The translations under genes and the position numbers were made by a program. Source: JAICLK01 sp963742655 (GTDB lineage: Bacteria > Patescibacteriota > Saccharimonadia > Saccharimonadales > UBA4665). Taken from it: 64,000 bases of DNA. Below are positions 8,927 to 17,645 of the stretch, piece by piece. The stretch's first letter is position 1, and each line of letters starts with the position of its first letter. The notes beneath the pieces were generated by a model. It was given only the letters and a program-made list of their open reading frames with translations, did no database searches and was not told where the DNA came from. The stretch spans positions 186,001-250,000 of the forward strand of contig CAVUMM010000006.1 in assembly GCA_963742655.1 (NCBI GenBank), written 5' to 3'.

Positions 8927-10210
8927 CTAGTCTTCAAACGTTTCCGCGCTTGCAATTTGGCCAATCGTCTGGCTGATGCCGGCGAACGGGTGTTGGCCGA
9001 CATTGTCTTCGGAATTGCCGCCGGCACCCCTTTCCATTCCGCTGCCGCGCGGCGGGCTCGCTCCCAAAACTTCTTTCCAAAAACTATAAAACGAATTTTT
9101 GTCGTATGGTTTTGCCAAACCGGCATCGCACATTATTTGATGAACAGCGTTTACGTTTCTCAAAATGTAGGTTGCCGCATCACGCAGCCGTGGCCGCAAG
9201 TCACGCAACATTTCAACGCCGATGCTGGTGCTTTCAATTTGTTGCGCGCGTTCGAACGTTTCTTGGGCACTGGCCAACAGACGTTTTTCATCAACAATAC
9301 AACCGCCTACTAATTCTTGATAATTATACGGGCCGAAGGTAATCGGCTTTCTCGGCATGTTTCGGTAATGATCGTACCCGATTATCAAACGGATGGCATC
9401 ATCAACCAGCATGCGGACCTGATCGTCAATTTCTGTGTGGGCGGACAATAAACCGGTGTAGACATCGCGCCACTTTGGATTCGTTTCAACGCCTCTTTTA
9501 AACATATCTCGCCAAACTTTCGTCAACTGGTGGTGTATTGACTGGGCTTGTTTATCAAGCTCGGCTTGTTTGGCCGCGGCGAATTCCGGCGTAAATTCAT
9601 AGCGCGACGCTTTGAGCTCATCAAATTCGATGCGAATTGAGTCGGACGTGTATCGCAGCTCATGAGGCCGTTTTATAAGCGCATCTTTGATTATTCGCAG
9701 GTAGTCTTCGCTGATTGGAACTTCTTCCCGTTCATTTATGGCATTAGCGACTCGACCACGAAGTTCGGCTGCCTGTTCTTCGATTGTCGAACCCAGGGAA
9801 CTGTCTGGGTGAAAAACTACATGCGATGTAAACATGAAATCGCGCAATATAAAATACAAGTCATCTCCACGCTCAAGAAGTACTCTTCGCGTATCGCGGA
9901 TATTTTGCATCGTTTCGGATTCTGTTTCGCCGTCCCACGCCATGAATCCTGGGAAATTTTTCTTTGGATCGATGTCTGCTGCTCGGTCGAACCAAACAGA
10001 TGTCAGCGGGTATTCAGATCCATTGACTTCGGCCAGCAAACCAACGACTCCGGCTGCGTAACGCAGGCGCTCTTCCTCTGTAAAACTGGTATCGAGCGCA
10101 ACTTCGGCCAAAAGCTCGCTTACATCCGCGACGCGCTCTATTACATCGGCATAGGCGCAGTAGTAATTGCCTGATATTTCAGGTTCAGGCGGGCGGTCTC
10201 CAATAGACAT
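8927..10210 (-). CDS. Hypothetical protein, 427 aa
   Basis: No family recognised. The protein is helical, acidic and soluble. Its start region shares a nearly identical 25-nt upstream sequence (22 matches) with the unrelated 597-aa gene at 16026, including a TATTAT/TATCGT hexamer 7 nt before the ATG. The stop lies 2 nt before the start of the HERQH gene, which indicates an operon of at least two genes. Confidence 0.65.
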   Translation of the reverse strand: MSIGDRPPEPEISGNYYCAYADVIERVADVSELLAEVALDTSFTEEERLRYAAGVVGLLAEVNGSEYPLTSVWFDRAADIDPKKNFPGFMAWDGETESETMQNIRDTRRVLLERGDDLYFILRDFMFTSHVVFHPDSSLGSTIEEQAAELRGRVANAINEREEVPISEDYLRIIKDALIKRPHELRYTSDSIRIEFDELKASRYEFTPEFAAAKQAELDKQAQSIHHQLTKVWRDMFKRGVETNPKWRDVYTGLLSAHTEIDDQVRMLVDDAIRLIIGYDHYRNMPRKPITFGPYNYQELVGGCIVDEKRLLASAQETFERAQQIESTSIGVEMLRDLRPRLRDAATYILRNVNAVHQIMCDAGLAKPYDKNSFYSFWKEVLGASPPRGSGMERGAGGNSEDNVGQHPFAGISQTIGQIASAETFED

Positions 10211-10303
10211 AAAGCAAATAATACAACAAAATAACGAATTTGTAAATTTAGAGCAATCTAATTCTCGATACCCGTCATTCTCGTAACCAGCTTTCAGAAC
10301 CTG

Positions 10304-10329
10304 GTCATTCCAGCCTGCGCTGGAATGAC
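10304..10329. terminator. Perfect palindrome, REP-like or bidirectional terminator
   Basis: An 11-bp perfect stem (GTCATTCCAGC ... GCTGGAATGAC) with a CTGC loop lies in the gap between the membrane gene ending at 10381 and the 427-aa gene starting at 10210. It is not followed by a T tract, so it may be a REP-like extragenic palindrome as well as a transcription stop. A partial copy of the arm (CGTCATTC) lies at 10273-10280. Confidence 0.5.
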
Positions 10330-10380
10330 GGATCTTTAGGCCCAGATTAATCGTCGATACATTAAATTTTGCAATGACGA

Positions 10381-10992
10381 CTATGCCTTACGCTTGCGCA
10401 AACCTTGCTTGATTCTGCCCGCACGCCACTGGCGGCGATTATAAATCAGTACAAAACAAGAGCCGTTTACCAAAATTTCATACACCGGAAAAATTATTCT
10501 TTGGGAATTGATGTCGCCGACTGCCAGCAGGCTGAAAGCGGACGCGATAGTCACCATTGCCCAGGTAAAAAGGTTCTCGGTATACGGCGCGCGCCAGGAT
10601 TTCAGCATGGTCAGCCAATTGCCCAGGAAATCTATGCAGATCGTGACGAACAGCGCGGTCAGCGGATCATGGGTGTATTTCCATAATGCGATACCAGTTA
10701 CGGCGGCGACCAGCGCATACAAATCGATTGCCCGCAAATGACCATAGCCGCGTTTTACGGACAGGCACGCAATTGCAAGATTGCACAAGAAAAATGTAGC
10801 CGTCAGCACCAGCGACCACTTGCTGCCTTGTGCAGCCTGTGCAGCCAACGCAATAAGCATCAGCAGCGACCAAATCCACCAGGACATTCTTTCCGGCCTG
10901 GTTTTGTCGCGCAAAATCGAAAAAATGTACGGGATAAATCCGGCCAAAGCAAACAGTGCCGACAGCAGCCCAAAGACGACAAGGCTATTCAC
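10381..10992 (-). CDS. Multi-pass membrane protein, PQ-loop-like
   Basis: 203 aa with six or seven hydrophobic segments arranged as two similar halves. After the first helix comes RDKTRPERMSWWIWSL, which resembles the conserved loop of PQ-loop/SemiSWEET-type transporters. It is a paralogue of the 200-aa protein at 41114-41716 (shared TRP/KP-R-WxIW, PLTALF/PLTALI and a basic C-terminus). A transporter role is inferred from fold resemblance only. Confidence 0.7.
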   Translation of the reverse strand: MNSLVVFGLLSALFALAGFIPYIFSILRDKTRPERMSWWIWSLLMLIALAAQAAQGSKWSLVLTATFFLCNLAIACLSVKRGYGHLRAIDLYALVAAVTGIALWKYTHDPLTALFVTICIDFLGNWLTMLKSWRAPYTENLFTWAMVTIASAFSLLAVGDINSQRIIFPVYEILVNGSCFVLIYNRRQWRAGRIKQGLRKRKA

Positions 10993-11064
10993 GAGAAACC
11001 ATTATGGATAAAACGTAAGCGCTTAGCAATCTAGGCAATAGGTCTAATTCGGCCGCACTTTCAT

Positions 11065-11676
11065 TTAGCTCGGGTGACGCAGCCATCTGAAATTGAAAAA
11101 GCTGTGCGCGGTAACATTGGAAAAGTAGCCGAACTTTCGTTGCAGCACCCACAGCATACCGCCCCCAATTGTCTGTACGACTGGCAGCGTGTTTGTATTT
11201 ACACCCCACTTTGGCGCATCGACAATGTTATGCGTGAGCCCAAATAAGACGGAACTTATTGCACCCGTCAGAAACTCACCGCGAGTTAGCGGTACATGCT
11301 CGTGGCCGCGAAACGTTCTAAGCGCTGCCGCCGCTACGTCGCTGTCGGGGTCGATTACTATATCTCTCACAAAGGATGGAGCAGCTCTGGCTGAAAGTTC
11401 TTCCATAAGAGGCGACCAAAAAATAACTTCAGTTCTTTCTGCGGGGCTGGAAGTAAAATTATGGACACATTGCTGGTTGGGCTGAGGCCCGCATGCTGCA
11501 GTTATGGATGCCTGCATACTTGCGTTACCTACGGTAAGTCCGGACATATCGTGTGCGGTTGTTTGAATAGGGTCGGTCGCTGCCTCCAATAATCCACCGG
11601 CGGCAATACCAATCGGTATGCCGGTGAGCATACGAAGAGCTTCTCGACGATTTACATGGCCAACAGCATTTTCCAT
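11065..11676 (-). CDS. CPBP-family intramembrane metalloprotease
   Basis: 203 aa. All three CPBP (CAAX protease and bacteriocin-processing) motifs are present: EExxxR as E92-E93-LSA-R97, FxxxH as F145-GLT-H149, and HxxxN as H191-SFF-N195. The hydrophobic content is low for the family, and the N-terminus has RR followed by a hydrophobic stretch (NRREALRMLTGIPIGIAAGG), which looks like a twin-arginine signal or a first TM helix. TATAAT lies exactly 6 nt before the ATG (11683-11688), suggesting a leaderless mRNA. CPBP proteins often act in peptide immunity or protein processing; the substrate here is unknown. Confidence 0.75.
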   Translation of the reverse strand: MENAVGHVNRREALRMLTGIPIGIAAGGLLEAATDPIQTTAHDMSGLTVGNASMQASITAACGPQPNQQCVHNFTSSPAERTEVIFWSPLMEELSARAAPSFVRDIVIDPDSDVAAAALRTFRGHEHVPLTRGEFLTGAISSVLFGLTHNIVDAPKWGVNTNTLPVVQTIGGGMLWVLQRKFGYFSNVTAHSFFNFRWLRHPS

Positions 11677-11720
11677 AATTATATTATAACATCTAAACGA
11701 GGATTAAACAATTTTTGCGT

Positions 11721-12233
11721 TTACGAGCCGTTGCGCCAGGGACGGCCCATGAATTGGGTGGGGATGCCGGATAGGGCGGCTAGGGTGCGGTGGTAATTTC
11801 GTTGTCGCGCTTCTTCTGATTTTAGGCTGGCGCAGTAGCGCAGGATTTCTTTTTGGCGGCTGGGTGGCAATGCGTCCCAGTTGGCCCTAGCTGCGGGGTT
11901 TTGTTGGAGCATCGCAGCAAAATCTGTGGGCATGGGGTGCTGGGGGCCGTTTTTGTAGTCGGTGTCAAAGTCGAGTTCTATAGTTACGGTATCGCCCACT
12001 TTGGTGCTGGAGGCTTTGCGCACATTGCCATGCAGATATAAATAAAAATCGCCGTTGCCAACCGGCATCATGTTGATATGCCACGCTTCCTTCGGCTGGC
12101 TGTTCACACGCACCAGCACCGGCATAGGCCTGCGCCAATCTGCCGCCAACTGCGCGGCCTGGGTTTTCGTCACTACCACATACGGATTCACCCCGCGCAA
12201 ACGCATCTCACCAGTAAAGCGCAACGTAGCCAT
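11721..12233 (-). CDS. DUF1905 / YdeI-type (OmpD-associated) protein
   Basis: 170 aa. Residues 1-95 form the DUF1905 beta-barrel-like domain (RVNSQPKEAWHINMMPVGNGDFYLYL core, cited by its ends), and 100-165 the helical YdeI/OmpD-associated tail (NPAARANWDALPPSRQKEIL ... EEARQRNYHRTLAAL). The family is widespread but its biochemical role is poorly defined. It is a single gene with ordinary coding composition. Confidence 0.8.
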   Translation of the reverse strand: MATLRFTGEMRLRGVNPYVVVTKTQAAQLAADWRRPMPVLVRVNSQPKEAWHINMMPVGNGDFYLYLHGNVRKASSTKVGDTVTIELDFDTDYKNGPQHPMPTDFAAMLQQNPAARANWDALPPSRQKEILRYCASLKSEEARQRNYHRTLAALSGIPTQFMGRPWRNGS

Positions 12234-12295
12234 AGCTACTATTATAGCTTTGCTACCGGCCGTGTCTCTCTGCTCAAGAAAATTGTAGTCGCCAA

Positions 12296-13180
12296 CTAAA
12301 CGTCGATCGGCAGCGCTTCTGGTCCCTTAATCATTAGATAGAACGTACGATCCCATGCATAAGTGCCAGATTCAACAAAGGTGATTTCAGAGAGGCCTAA
12401 TCTGCCCATCTCCTCACGAACAGCGGCGTTTTCTTTGACGCGTTCGTTGTACCAAATGTACGTAGGGTGATCATCGCAATCTACGATATGCGGGGCTAGA
12501 CAATCCACTTCGTCAACCATGTACAGACCATTTCGTGCAACAATTTGGGAAGCTCGCCAAGCATCTATGCCCGGCGTCAGTGACCAATACCTTACGGACG
12601 CATTTTCGTGTGCCAATGCTACCTTTCCGCGTAGTGGAATTTCTGTGCCGTTTTTCAGTGTTACCATCTGGTTCGGAAGTTCCAGCGCGTTGCTCGTGAT
12701 GGACTGTACGCGGCTGCCGGCTCGAGCTCTGATTTCTTGGACCGAATCGACAACTTTTGGATCCAGTAAGTGCTCATGCCCTTGCAGTGTCGGCGCAAGG
12801 TTTGTTACCGCAACGGCTAAATAGTTGCTGTCGATGGCGTCTGCATATTGTCCGGCAAGCTGGGCTGCGGTCACGCCAAACTCACCCCCCACATCTACCA
12901 CTATGACCGGTTCATTTGCAGTTTCAAGCAACTGACCTATTCGCTTTGCAAGGAAGTTGTTAACTAGTCGCGGATCGTCTTCGCCACATGTTCCAGTTTG
13001 CGCGTAAAAAGGGTCAAGCCTGCATTCAACGACCCCTATGGCTGAATAATCGCCGGTCGCTGTCATGTATTGCTCGCCGCCCTCAAAAGCCGTTTTCTCG
13101 TACTGTCTTTGCGCAGCAAATCTAGCCCAGAAGCTGTCTATTTGGAGGAGACTGGTGGGGACATCATGGAGCGACTGCAT
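12296..13180 (-). CDS. SAM-methyltransferase-like protein
   Basis: 294 aa. VIVVDVGGEFGVTAAQLAG (about residues 92-110) is a motif I-like glycine loop at the end of a first Rossmann strand. Motif II and IV residues are less clear. It has no obvious catalytic signature, so a degenerate or unusual methyltransferase is possible. It follows the 75-aa gene (stop at 13184) by 3 nt, so the two are co-translated. Confidence 0.6.
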   Translation of the reverse strand: MQSLHDVPTSLLQIDSFWARFAAQRQYEKTAFEGGEQYMTATGDYSAIGVVECRLDPFYAQTGTCGEDDPRLVNNFLAKRIGQLLETANEPVIVVDVGGEFGVTAAQLAGQYADAIDSNYLAVAVTNLAPTLQGHEHLLDPKVVDSVQEIRARAGSRVQSITSNALELPNQMVTLKNGTEIPLRGKVALAHENASVRYWSLTPGIDAWRASQIVARNGLYMVDEVDCLAPHIVDCDDHPTYIWYNERVKENAAVREEMGRLGLSEITFVESGTYAWDRTFYLMIKGPEALPIDV

Positions 13181-13183
13181 TAC

Positions 13184-13411
13184 TTATTCGGCGAAAGCGC
13201 TTATGGTGACAATGTTCGATTCAGCTACGGATTCCAAAAGTGCATCGTCGGTAAATGCTGGTCCCCTGACACCGACTACGGTTTGATGAGTTTTCCCACG
13301 AAGTAATAACTCTTCCTCTGGGCCGCCTGACCTGCTAACGCGCCAAGCCCAATAACTCGCCGTTGCTTCGGCTGAATCCGGCGCCTGCATAATTCGCCCC
13401 ACGCTAAACAT
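13184..13411 (-). CDS. Small hypothetical protein, 75 aa
   Basis: No family recognised. The frame is open back to 13570 but would then overlap the ElyC-like gene. The ATG at 13411 is preferred because TATAGT (13419-13424 on the complement) lies 7 nt upstream, the leaderless pattern of nearby genes. A later ATG at 13390 is possible. It is directly upstream of, and probably coupled to, the methyltransferase-like gene. Confidence 0.5.
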   Translation of the reverse strand: MFSVGRIMQAPDSAEATASYWAWRVSRSGGPEEELLLRGKTHQTVVGVRGPAFTDDALLESVAESNIVTISAFAE

Positions 13412-13464
13412 CAGATCAACTATACAACTCTTTGCATGTTTGTAAATACCACAAACCGGTACGT

Positions 13465-14160
13465 TTAGATGGTTATGTAGCTTTCGATTATCTCGGTGGC
13501 GCGCTTGTCGGTAGTGAGGTGGCTTTTGCCAAGTTCGGAATAATCGACGATTCTTTGCGCTTCGCCGCACCTTTTCTGTATGTATTTTTCCAGGCCGGCG
13601 TCGGGCTCAAGTGACTGCGCCAAACCGACGTACGTCTTTAGCCCGCTATCGACTTTAAAACGCACATCACCGTTTATTGATTTTGCCAGTAGTATCTCAT
13701 CCAGAACGGCGAATTTTATAGTTTGTATATCCTTTGAATCGCACACGAAATTATTGAACGGAATATTAGGAAATCGCTTGCGGATCGACTGCAGCGTCGT
13801 CAAGATAGCTCGCAGAGAATGATAGAGCGACGTCACTTGCACCACGGAAGTGATGTTGTGACTATCCAAAAATTCCAGAATCGAATCTCCCTTTTCATGG
13901 GTGTTGCCGGCCGAGTTATCAATCACCAAAACGTCCAGCAAATCCGCCGGGCACCAGCTGCGGATCGTTTCTGGGCTGTTGCCATTATTTGCCCCGCCGA
14001 CAATCAGCAAGTGCGCCATGCCATGAAAGTCATTCGTAATGTGCTTGTATACTTCGCAGCCCGCCAGAAACCGCTCGCGGCATTCAACCGGATCACTCCC
14101 CTTTTGCTCAATGACGATCAGCGTGGTTTCTGTACTGAAGTCCGGAAATTGATTATTCAT
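13465..14160 (-). CDS. ElyC/SanA/YdcF-like (DUF218) protein
   Basis: 231 aa. The pattern LLIVGGANNG, then VLVIDNSAGNTHEKGDSI, then VVQVTSLYHSLRAILTTLQ matches the DUF218 fold, where the second block usually reads ExxSxNTxEN and the third TxxxHxxRA. In this family the domain is linked to envelope or polysaccharide metabolism. No N-terminal membrane helix is present, unlike classical SanA/ElyC, so it may be cytoplasmic. Confidence 0.65.
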   Translation of the reverse strand: MNNQFPDFSTETTLIVIEQKGSDPVECRERFLAGCEVYKHITNDFHGMAHLLIVGGANNGNSPETIRSWCPADLLDVLVIDNSAGNTHEKGDSILEFLDSHNITSVVQVTSLYHSLRAILTTLQSIRKRFPNIPFNNFVCDSKDIQTIKFAVLDEILLAKSINGDVRFKVDSGLKTYVGLAQSLEPDAGLEKYIQKRCGEAQRIVDYSELGKSHLTTDKRATEIIESYITI

Positions 14161-14232
14161 TAATATCCAATGTGTTTATAAACATTCCAATCACCCCATC
14201 TTACTAAACCTTAAAGTCGATAACAAAAACGA

Positions 14233-16026
14233 TTAGCTCGCGGTGTTTGGTTTTGTAAATTTATACACTATTCTGCCACCCACTTCGAGGGCCTGCGTCT
14301 TTACTCCCCAGCCAGCATCTAATAAACGGTCGGTAAATTCACTGATTCTCACCGCTTGTGATTGTAGAATATCGCAGTAAAATGCGCCGCCGAGAGTTAG
14401 ACTCGACAATACGTTATTGATTATTGCGGCCGGGTCTTCGTTGAATCGCAATGTGTCGAAAGAATAAGCCACATCGTAATAAGACGGTTCTAATGTCGCA
14501 TGGGCCAAATGTGCTACTCGAAGATCGACGTCGCTTTCATCGATACGATCGAACTCAGAATTTTCCAGCCCGTCTATATGATTGAGCCCATCGATGCCAA
14601 CCACTACTACCTCCTTTTTGCGCAGGCCGGTGCTCGCCAAAACTTTTTCTTTCAAGCCGGCAATCGACAAACAGTTGCCGCATCCCATGTCAAGAATCCT
14701 GACACTGCCGTTGGCGTGCGCGGCAGCAATGCTGCTGCTTAGTGGACTTTCATTTTCGCCAAGCACACGAAATGCGTTGTCAATACTATCAATTTCATGA
14801 CCTACCTCTGCTTTGGTATAGGCGATTCGCGTCCATGGTTCGATTGCTATGAATTTAACCGGACGTGGCCTTTGCAGCACGCTTTCGGACGAATTTTGAC
14901 TGAACTGACCAAGTGCGGCAGCCGCGGGCGGGATGTTCCAAATGCCGTCGTCGCCTCTTGTAAAACCAAGTCGGTAGGCGGTTTCGTCGTAAGCCCAAAT
15001 TGCTTGGTCGCGTTCCAGATGGCAACTCGGTTTGCCGTGATACGTGCGAGCAAGTATGTTGTTGCATGTTTGCAGGGCCAAGGTTTTCATGTCGAGCCGC
15101 CCGGCTAAAATTGCCGCGCTTCGGACAAGTAATTTTTGCCAGTCCAGCGGCATGAGGCCGCGCGGCATTTTATAATCAACAATCATGTTATCCAGATCGG
15201 CGTCATATATTTTAGCTTGCACGCGTTGCAGCTGCTCAATAACTAACTTTTGGCCGTCGTTTGATGACACGCTCAGGAATGCTTGTGGGATTCCTTTATG
15301 CGTTAGCGCAAACCCCACCGGCGTGTCGAGCCAAATTCCGTAGTACTTGCCGAGGCGTCTTTCGCCTTCCGCCACGGCTTCTTTTTCGGGAGCTATGATT
15401 TCAAAATCTTCCCGCCCAGGCCAATTTCGCACTCTTCCCTGAGTCTCATTCCGGGTGTGTTCGTTAAAATCTACCCTAAACGGCAGTATGCCGTAGTCGG
15501 CCAGGCGCCGTTCGCTCAATGTCACCCCGGGATGGGCTGATTCGACAAGTAGCTCCGGCCAGTCAGCAATAAGTTCATTAATATTTACCGTAGATTCCAT
15601 GACAGCAAACTGCGTCAGCACATCCATCACACGAGGTGGCCGCCGTATACCCCAGGCCAAAGTAACAGCCCGCGCAAGCAGCTCGCTATCATAGCCTTCT
15701 TCATCAATTTCAGCGCGAAAGCCGCCGCCTCTTTGAGGCCAATGACGATCATTCACGGCGGTCCATGCCATAACTTTTTCCCCAAAGTGACTCAACAAGG
15801 CATTAGCCGGTAAACCGCCCAGTAACGCGGCCGCACATTCTCGAGTCTGGTCGTATTCGCTAAGACTTTCAAGGGTTGCAAGCAGTGAGTCGCCTGTGCT
15901 CAATTGTCCCAACGCTCCAATTCTCCCGAGGACATGCCTAACATGCCCCACGTAGGGCATATCTATGTGGGCGGTTCGGGGGCTCAGATCCTGATCCTGG
16001 CACAACTCCGCAAGTGAGACTGACAT
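14233..16026 (-). CDS. Two-part protein with C-terminal methyltransferase domain
   Basis: 597 aa. The C-terminal 180 residues form a class I SAM-methyltransferase domain: motif I VRILDMGCGNCLSIAG (about 437-452), acidic end of strand 2 (VVVVGIDGLNHI), and YDVAYSFDTLRF as motif IV. The first 400 residues match nothing recognised and may be substrate-binding. The upstream 25 nt nearly duplicate those of the 427-aa gene at 10210. With 12296-13180 it makes two methyltransferase-like genes in this cluster, which may modify a shared unknown substrate. Confidence 0.7.
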   Translation of the reverse strand: MSVSLAELCQDQDLSPRTAHIDMPYVGHVRHVLGRIGALGQLSTGDSLLATLESLSEYDQTRECAAALLGGLPANALLSHFGEKVMAWTAVNDRHWPQRGGGFRAEIDEEGYDSELLARAVTLAWGIRRPPRVMDVLTQFAVMESTVNINELIADWPELLVESAHPGVTLSERRLADYGILPFRVDFNEHTRNETQGRVRNWPGREDFEIIAPEKEAVAEGERRLGKYYGIWLDTPVGFALTHKGIPQAFLSVSSNDGQKLVIEQLQRVQAKIYDADLDNMIVDYKMPRGLMPLDWQKLLVRSAAILAGRLDMKTLALQTCNNILARTYHGKPSCHLERDQAIWAYDETAYRLGFTRGDDGIWNIPPAAAALGQFSQNSSESVLQRPRPVKFIAIEPWTRIAYTKAEVGHEIDSIDNAFRVLGENESPLSSSIAAAHANGSVRILDMGCGNCLSIAGLKEKVLASTGLRKKEVVVVGIDGLNHIDGLENSEFDRIDESDVDLRVAHLAHATLEPSYYDVAYSFDTLRFNEDPAAIINNVLSSLTLGGAFYCDILQSQAVRISEFTDRLLDAGWGVKTQALEVGGRIVYKFTKPNTAS

Positions 16027-16616
16027 AACGCAAACGATACAACAAAATAGTAATTACTACAACTCTAACCCCTGGTGCCACACGTCTGCAACTGACAAAA
16101 GACCATAAATGCTACTTCGATTTGGCCAAAAAGTTAGCTCCACGATGCAGAAATTCATCAGCCCGAGGGCGCCGCGGTGGGCGACAAGACTGGCGGCACG
16201 AGCTAGTCCCCGAGGAACCAGGCAGGTATACCTGATATCGTGAAGCCGACCATGACGACGGTCGTGAACGATGTGAAAATCCCGGAGGGAGCTGTCTGGC
16301 GCATGCCGGTATGCGACCACGCGCCGCGTGATCCAAACCCATTCGCCAGCAGCTCCCTTCGTGACATTACCCCCGACTACTTTGCCCAAACGACCATCCG
16401 GTCGTTATTTTTGAATCGACCGTGCGCCGCCCTAATCCACCAAGCAACGAAATTAATACATTACTTCACGGCAGAAAAACTCTACTCACGCATGTTCAAA
16501 ACAAAAGCCATTGCCACTGCGACCCCCGTTCGCTATAATCAGCTGTGAATTCTGAGAAGTTAGGCCTACATTAGGTGAGTAGTGGAACTGCCAGGATTGT
16601 TCATTACATTCTTTAA
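16027..16616. other. 590-nt stretch without a confident gene
   Basis: Open frames exist on both strands (110 aa at 16057-16389 minus, 102 aa at 16240-16548 plus), but they overlap each other and neither has a recognisable domain, promoter or ribosome site. The stretch lies between the promoter of the 597-aa gene and tRNA-Asn and may hold the left edge of the accessory island. Confidence 0.5.
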
Positions 16617-16691
16617 TCCGGGGTAGCTCAGCGGTAGAGCGGGTGGCTGTTAACCACTAGGTCGCTGGTTCGAATCCAGTCCCCGGAGCCA
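16617..16691 (+). tRNA. tRNA-Asn (anticodon GTT)
   Basis: A complete cloverleaf can be folded: acceptor TCCGGGG/CCCCGGA, D stem GCTC/GAGC, anticodon stem GGTGG/CCACT around loop CTGTTAA with anticodon GTT, T arm GCTGG-TTCGAAT-CCAGT, discriminator G and an encoded CCA. The last 16 nt before the final CA are repeated exactly at 16861-16876, so this gene is probably an integration target. Confidence 0.97.
16674..16689 (+). repeat. att-like direct repeat, copy 1 (inside tRNA-Asn)
   Basis: ATCCAGTCCCCGGAGC, the T-arm/acceptor 3' part of tRNA-Asn, recurs as an exact 16-bp copy at 16861-16876. Duplication of a tRNA 3' end is the usual footprint of tyrosine-recombinase integration. Confidence 0.75.
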
Positions 16692-16860
16692 TATAATAAC
16701 GATCAGGCTGTAAGTCTGGTCGCTTTTATATCGTTGTCAAGGCTGGATGCGAACCTTCCGGCGACTGCCGGATGGTTCGGCGCACGAGGAACGGAGTCGA
16801 AAATGAGCTCGCTTATTTTCGGCGAGTACCGCAGGAAGGAGTACGGCGACGCCGTGCGCT
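16692..16860. other. Structured non-coding segment between tRNA repeats
   Basis: The segment between the two tRNA-end repeats has no plausible gene but strong inverted repeats: GAACCTTCCGGC/GCCGGATGGTTC (11 of 12 pairs, about 16750-16777) and GAAAATGAGC/GCTTATTTTC (about 16799-16820). It may be the remnant of a deleted element or a recombination-site region. Confidence 0.4.
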
Positions 16861-16876
16861 ATCCAGTCCCCGGAGC
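16861..16876 (+). repeat. att-like direct repeat, copy 2
   Basis: Exact 16-bp copy of tRNA-Asn positions 16674-16689, 187 bp downstream. The flanking bases differ on both sides, so the repeat ends are sharp. Confidence 0.75.
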
Positions 16877-16895
16877 TAAGGTTAGAACTAAGATT

Positions 16896-16920
16896 AACAG
16901 AGGTACATAGCCTCTGTTTT
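16896..16920 (+). terminator. Rho-independent terminator
   Basis: Stem AACAGAGG/CCTCTGTT with a 7-nt loop followed by TT and CGTTTT. It would end transcription coming from tRNA-Asn and lies just before the kinase promoter. Confidence 0.65.
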
Positions 16921-16977
16921 CGTTTTGGTGTGCCAAACCACACGGTTTTAGCCTGGTTCTTTTGTTATGATAATTCC

Positions 16978-17595
16978 ATGCCTAAGCCTGTAATTCTAAT
17001 CGGCGGTATGCCTACTGCTGGCAAATCAACAATTGCCGAAAAACTTTCAAAACATCTCAATCTGCCCTGGATTTCTACTGACCAAATAGGAATAATAATG
17101 CGAGCAGTGGCGAGTAGAGAGAAATACCCTGAGCTGTTTACCTGGGAAGACTACGATGGTGTGCAATTTTTGAAAGAGTATACTGCCGATGAAATTGCAG
17201 ATAGGGAGTTTGCAACGGGTGAGGCAGTTTGGCTTGGTATACGAAATCTTATTACGGAAGATGATTTTTGGAAAGATGGGTTTATTATTGAAGGTGACTG
17301 TATACTACCGTATTTAGTAGCACGAGATTTTCTTGATTCAAGTGATGTTAAAGTCGTGTTCATTGGCGACCATAATATTGAGCGTATTCGTAATGTAGTA
17401 TCCACTCGGAATGTTGCTTTGTACAACACGGCAGATTACACCGATTCCCTTCAAGAGAAAGACACTGAGTGGGCACTAAACTTTAGTGAAAAATTAAAAA
17501 GCCAAGTACTTAAGTACAAAATGCCCTGGGTTGAAGTTGAAAAGAATGAGCAGGATTTGGCAAAAGTACTAGAAGCTTTAAATCTGAGTACTTAG
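16978..17595 (+). CDS. P-loop kinase-like protein (AAA_33 / phosphoglycerate-kinase-like)
   Basis: 205 aa. Walker A is GGMPTAGKST near residue 10-19, followed by a conserved STDQIG acidic region and GFIIEGDCILP (Walker B-like). This is the layout of small-molecule kinases of the AAA_33/2-phosphoglycerate-kinase-like group; substrate unknown. An upstream in-frame ATG at 16930 exists, but 16978 is chosen because TATGAT (16966-16971) lies 6 nt before it. The gene is visibly more AT-rich than the chromosome around it and is bracketed by an 11-bp inverted repeat (16881-16891 and 17600-17610), which suggests transfer. Confidence 0.75.
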   Translation: MPKPVILIGGMPTAGKSTIAEKLSKHLNLPWISTDQIGIIMRAVASREKYPELFTWEDYDGVQFLKEYTADEIADREFATGEAVWLGIRNLITEDDFWKDGFIIEGDCILPYLVARDFLDSSDVKVVFIGDHNIERIRNVVSTRNVALYNTADYTDSLQEKDTEWALNFSEKLKSQVLKYKMPWVEVEKNEQDLAKVLEALNLST

Positions 17596-17645
17596 CAATT
17601 TAGTTCTAACTTCCATCACTACGGGGAGCTATAAGTTTATACGCA

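Noticed and set aside
16057..16389. 110-aa open frame on the minus strand (and 102 aa on plus at 16240)
   Set aside because: The frames overlap each other, with no domain, promoter or ribosome site. Treated as non-coding.
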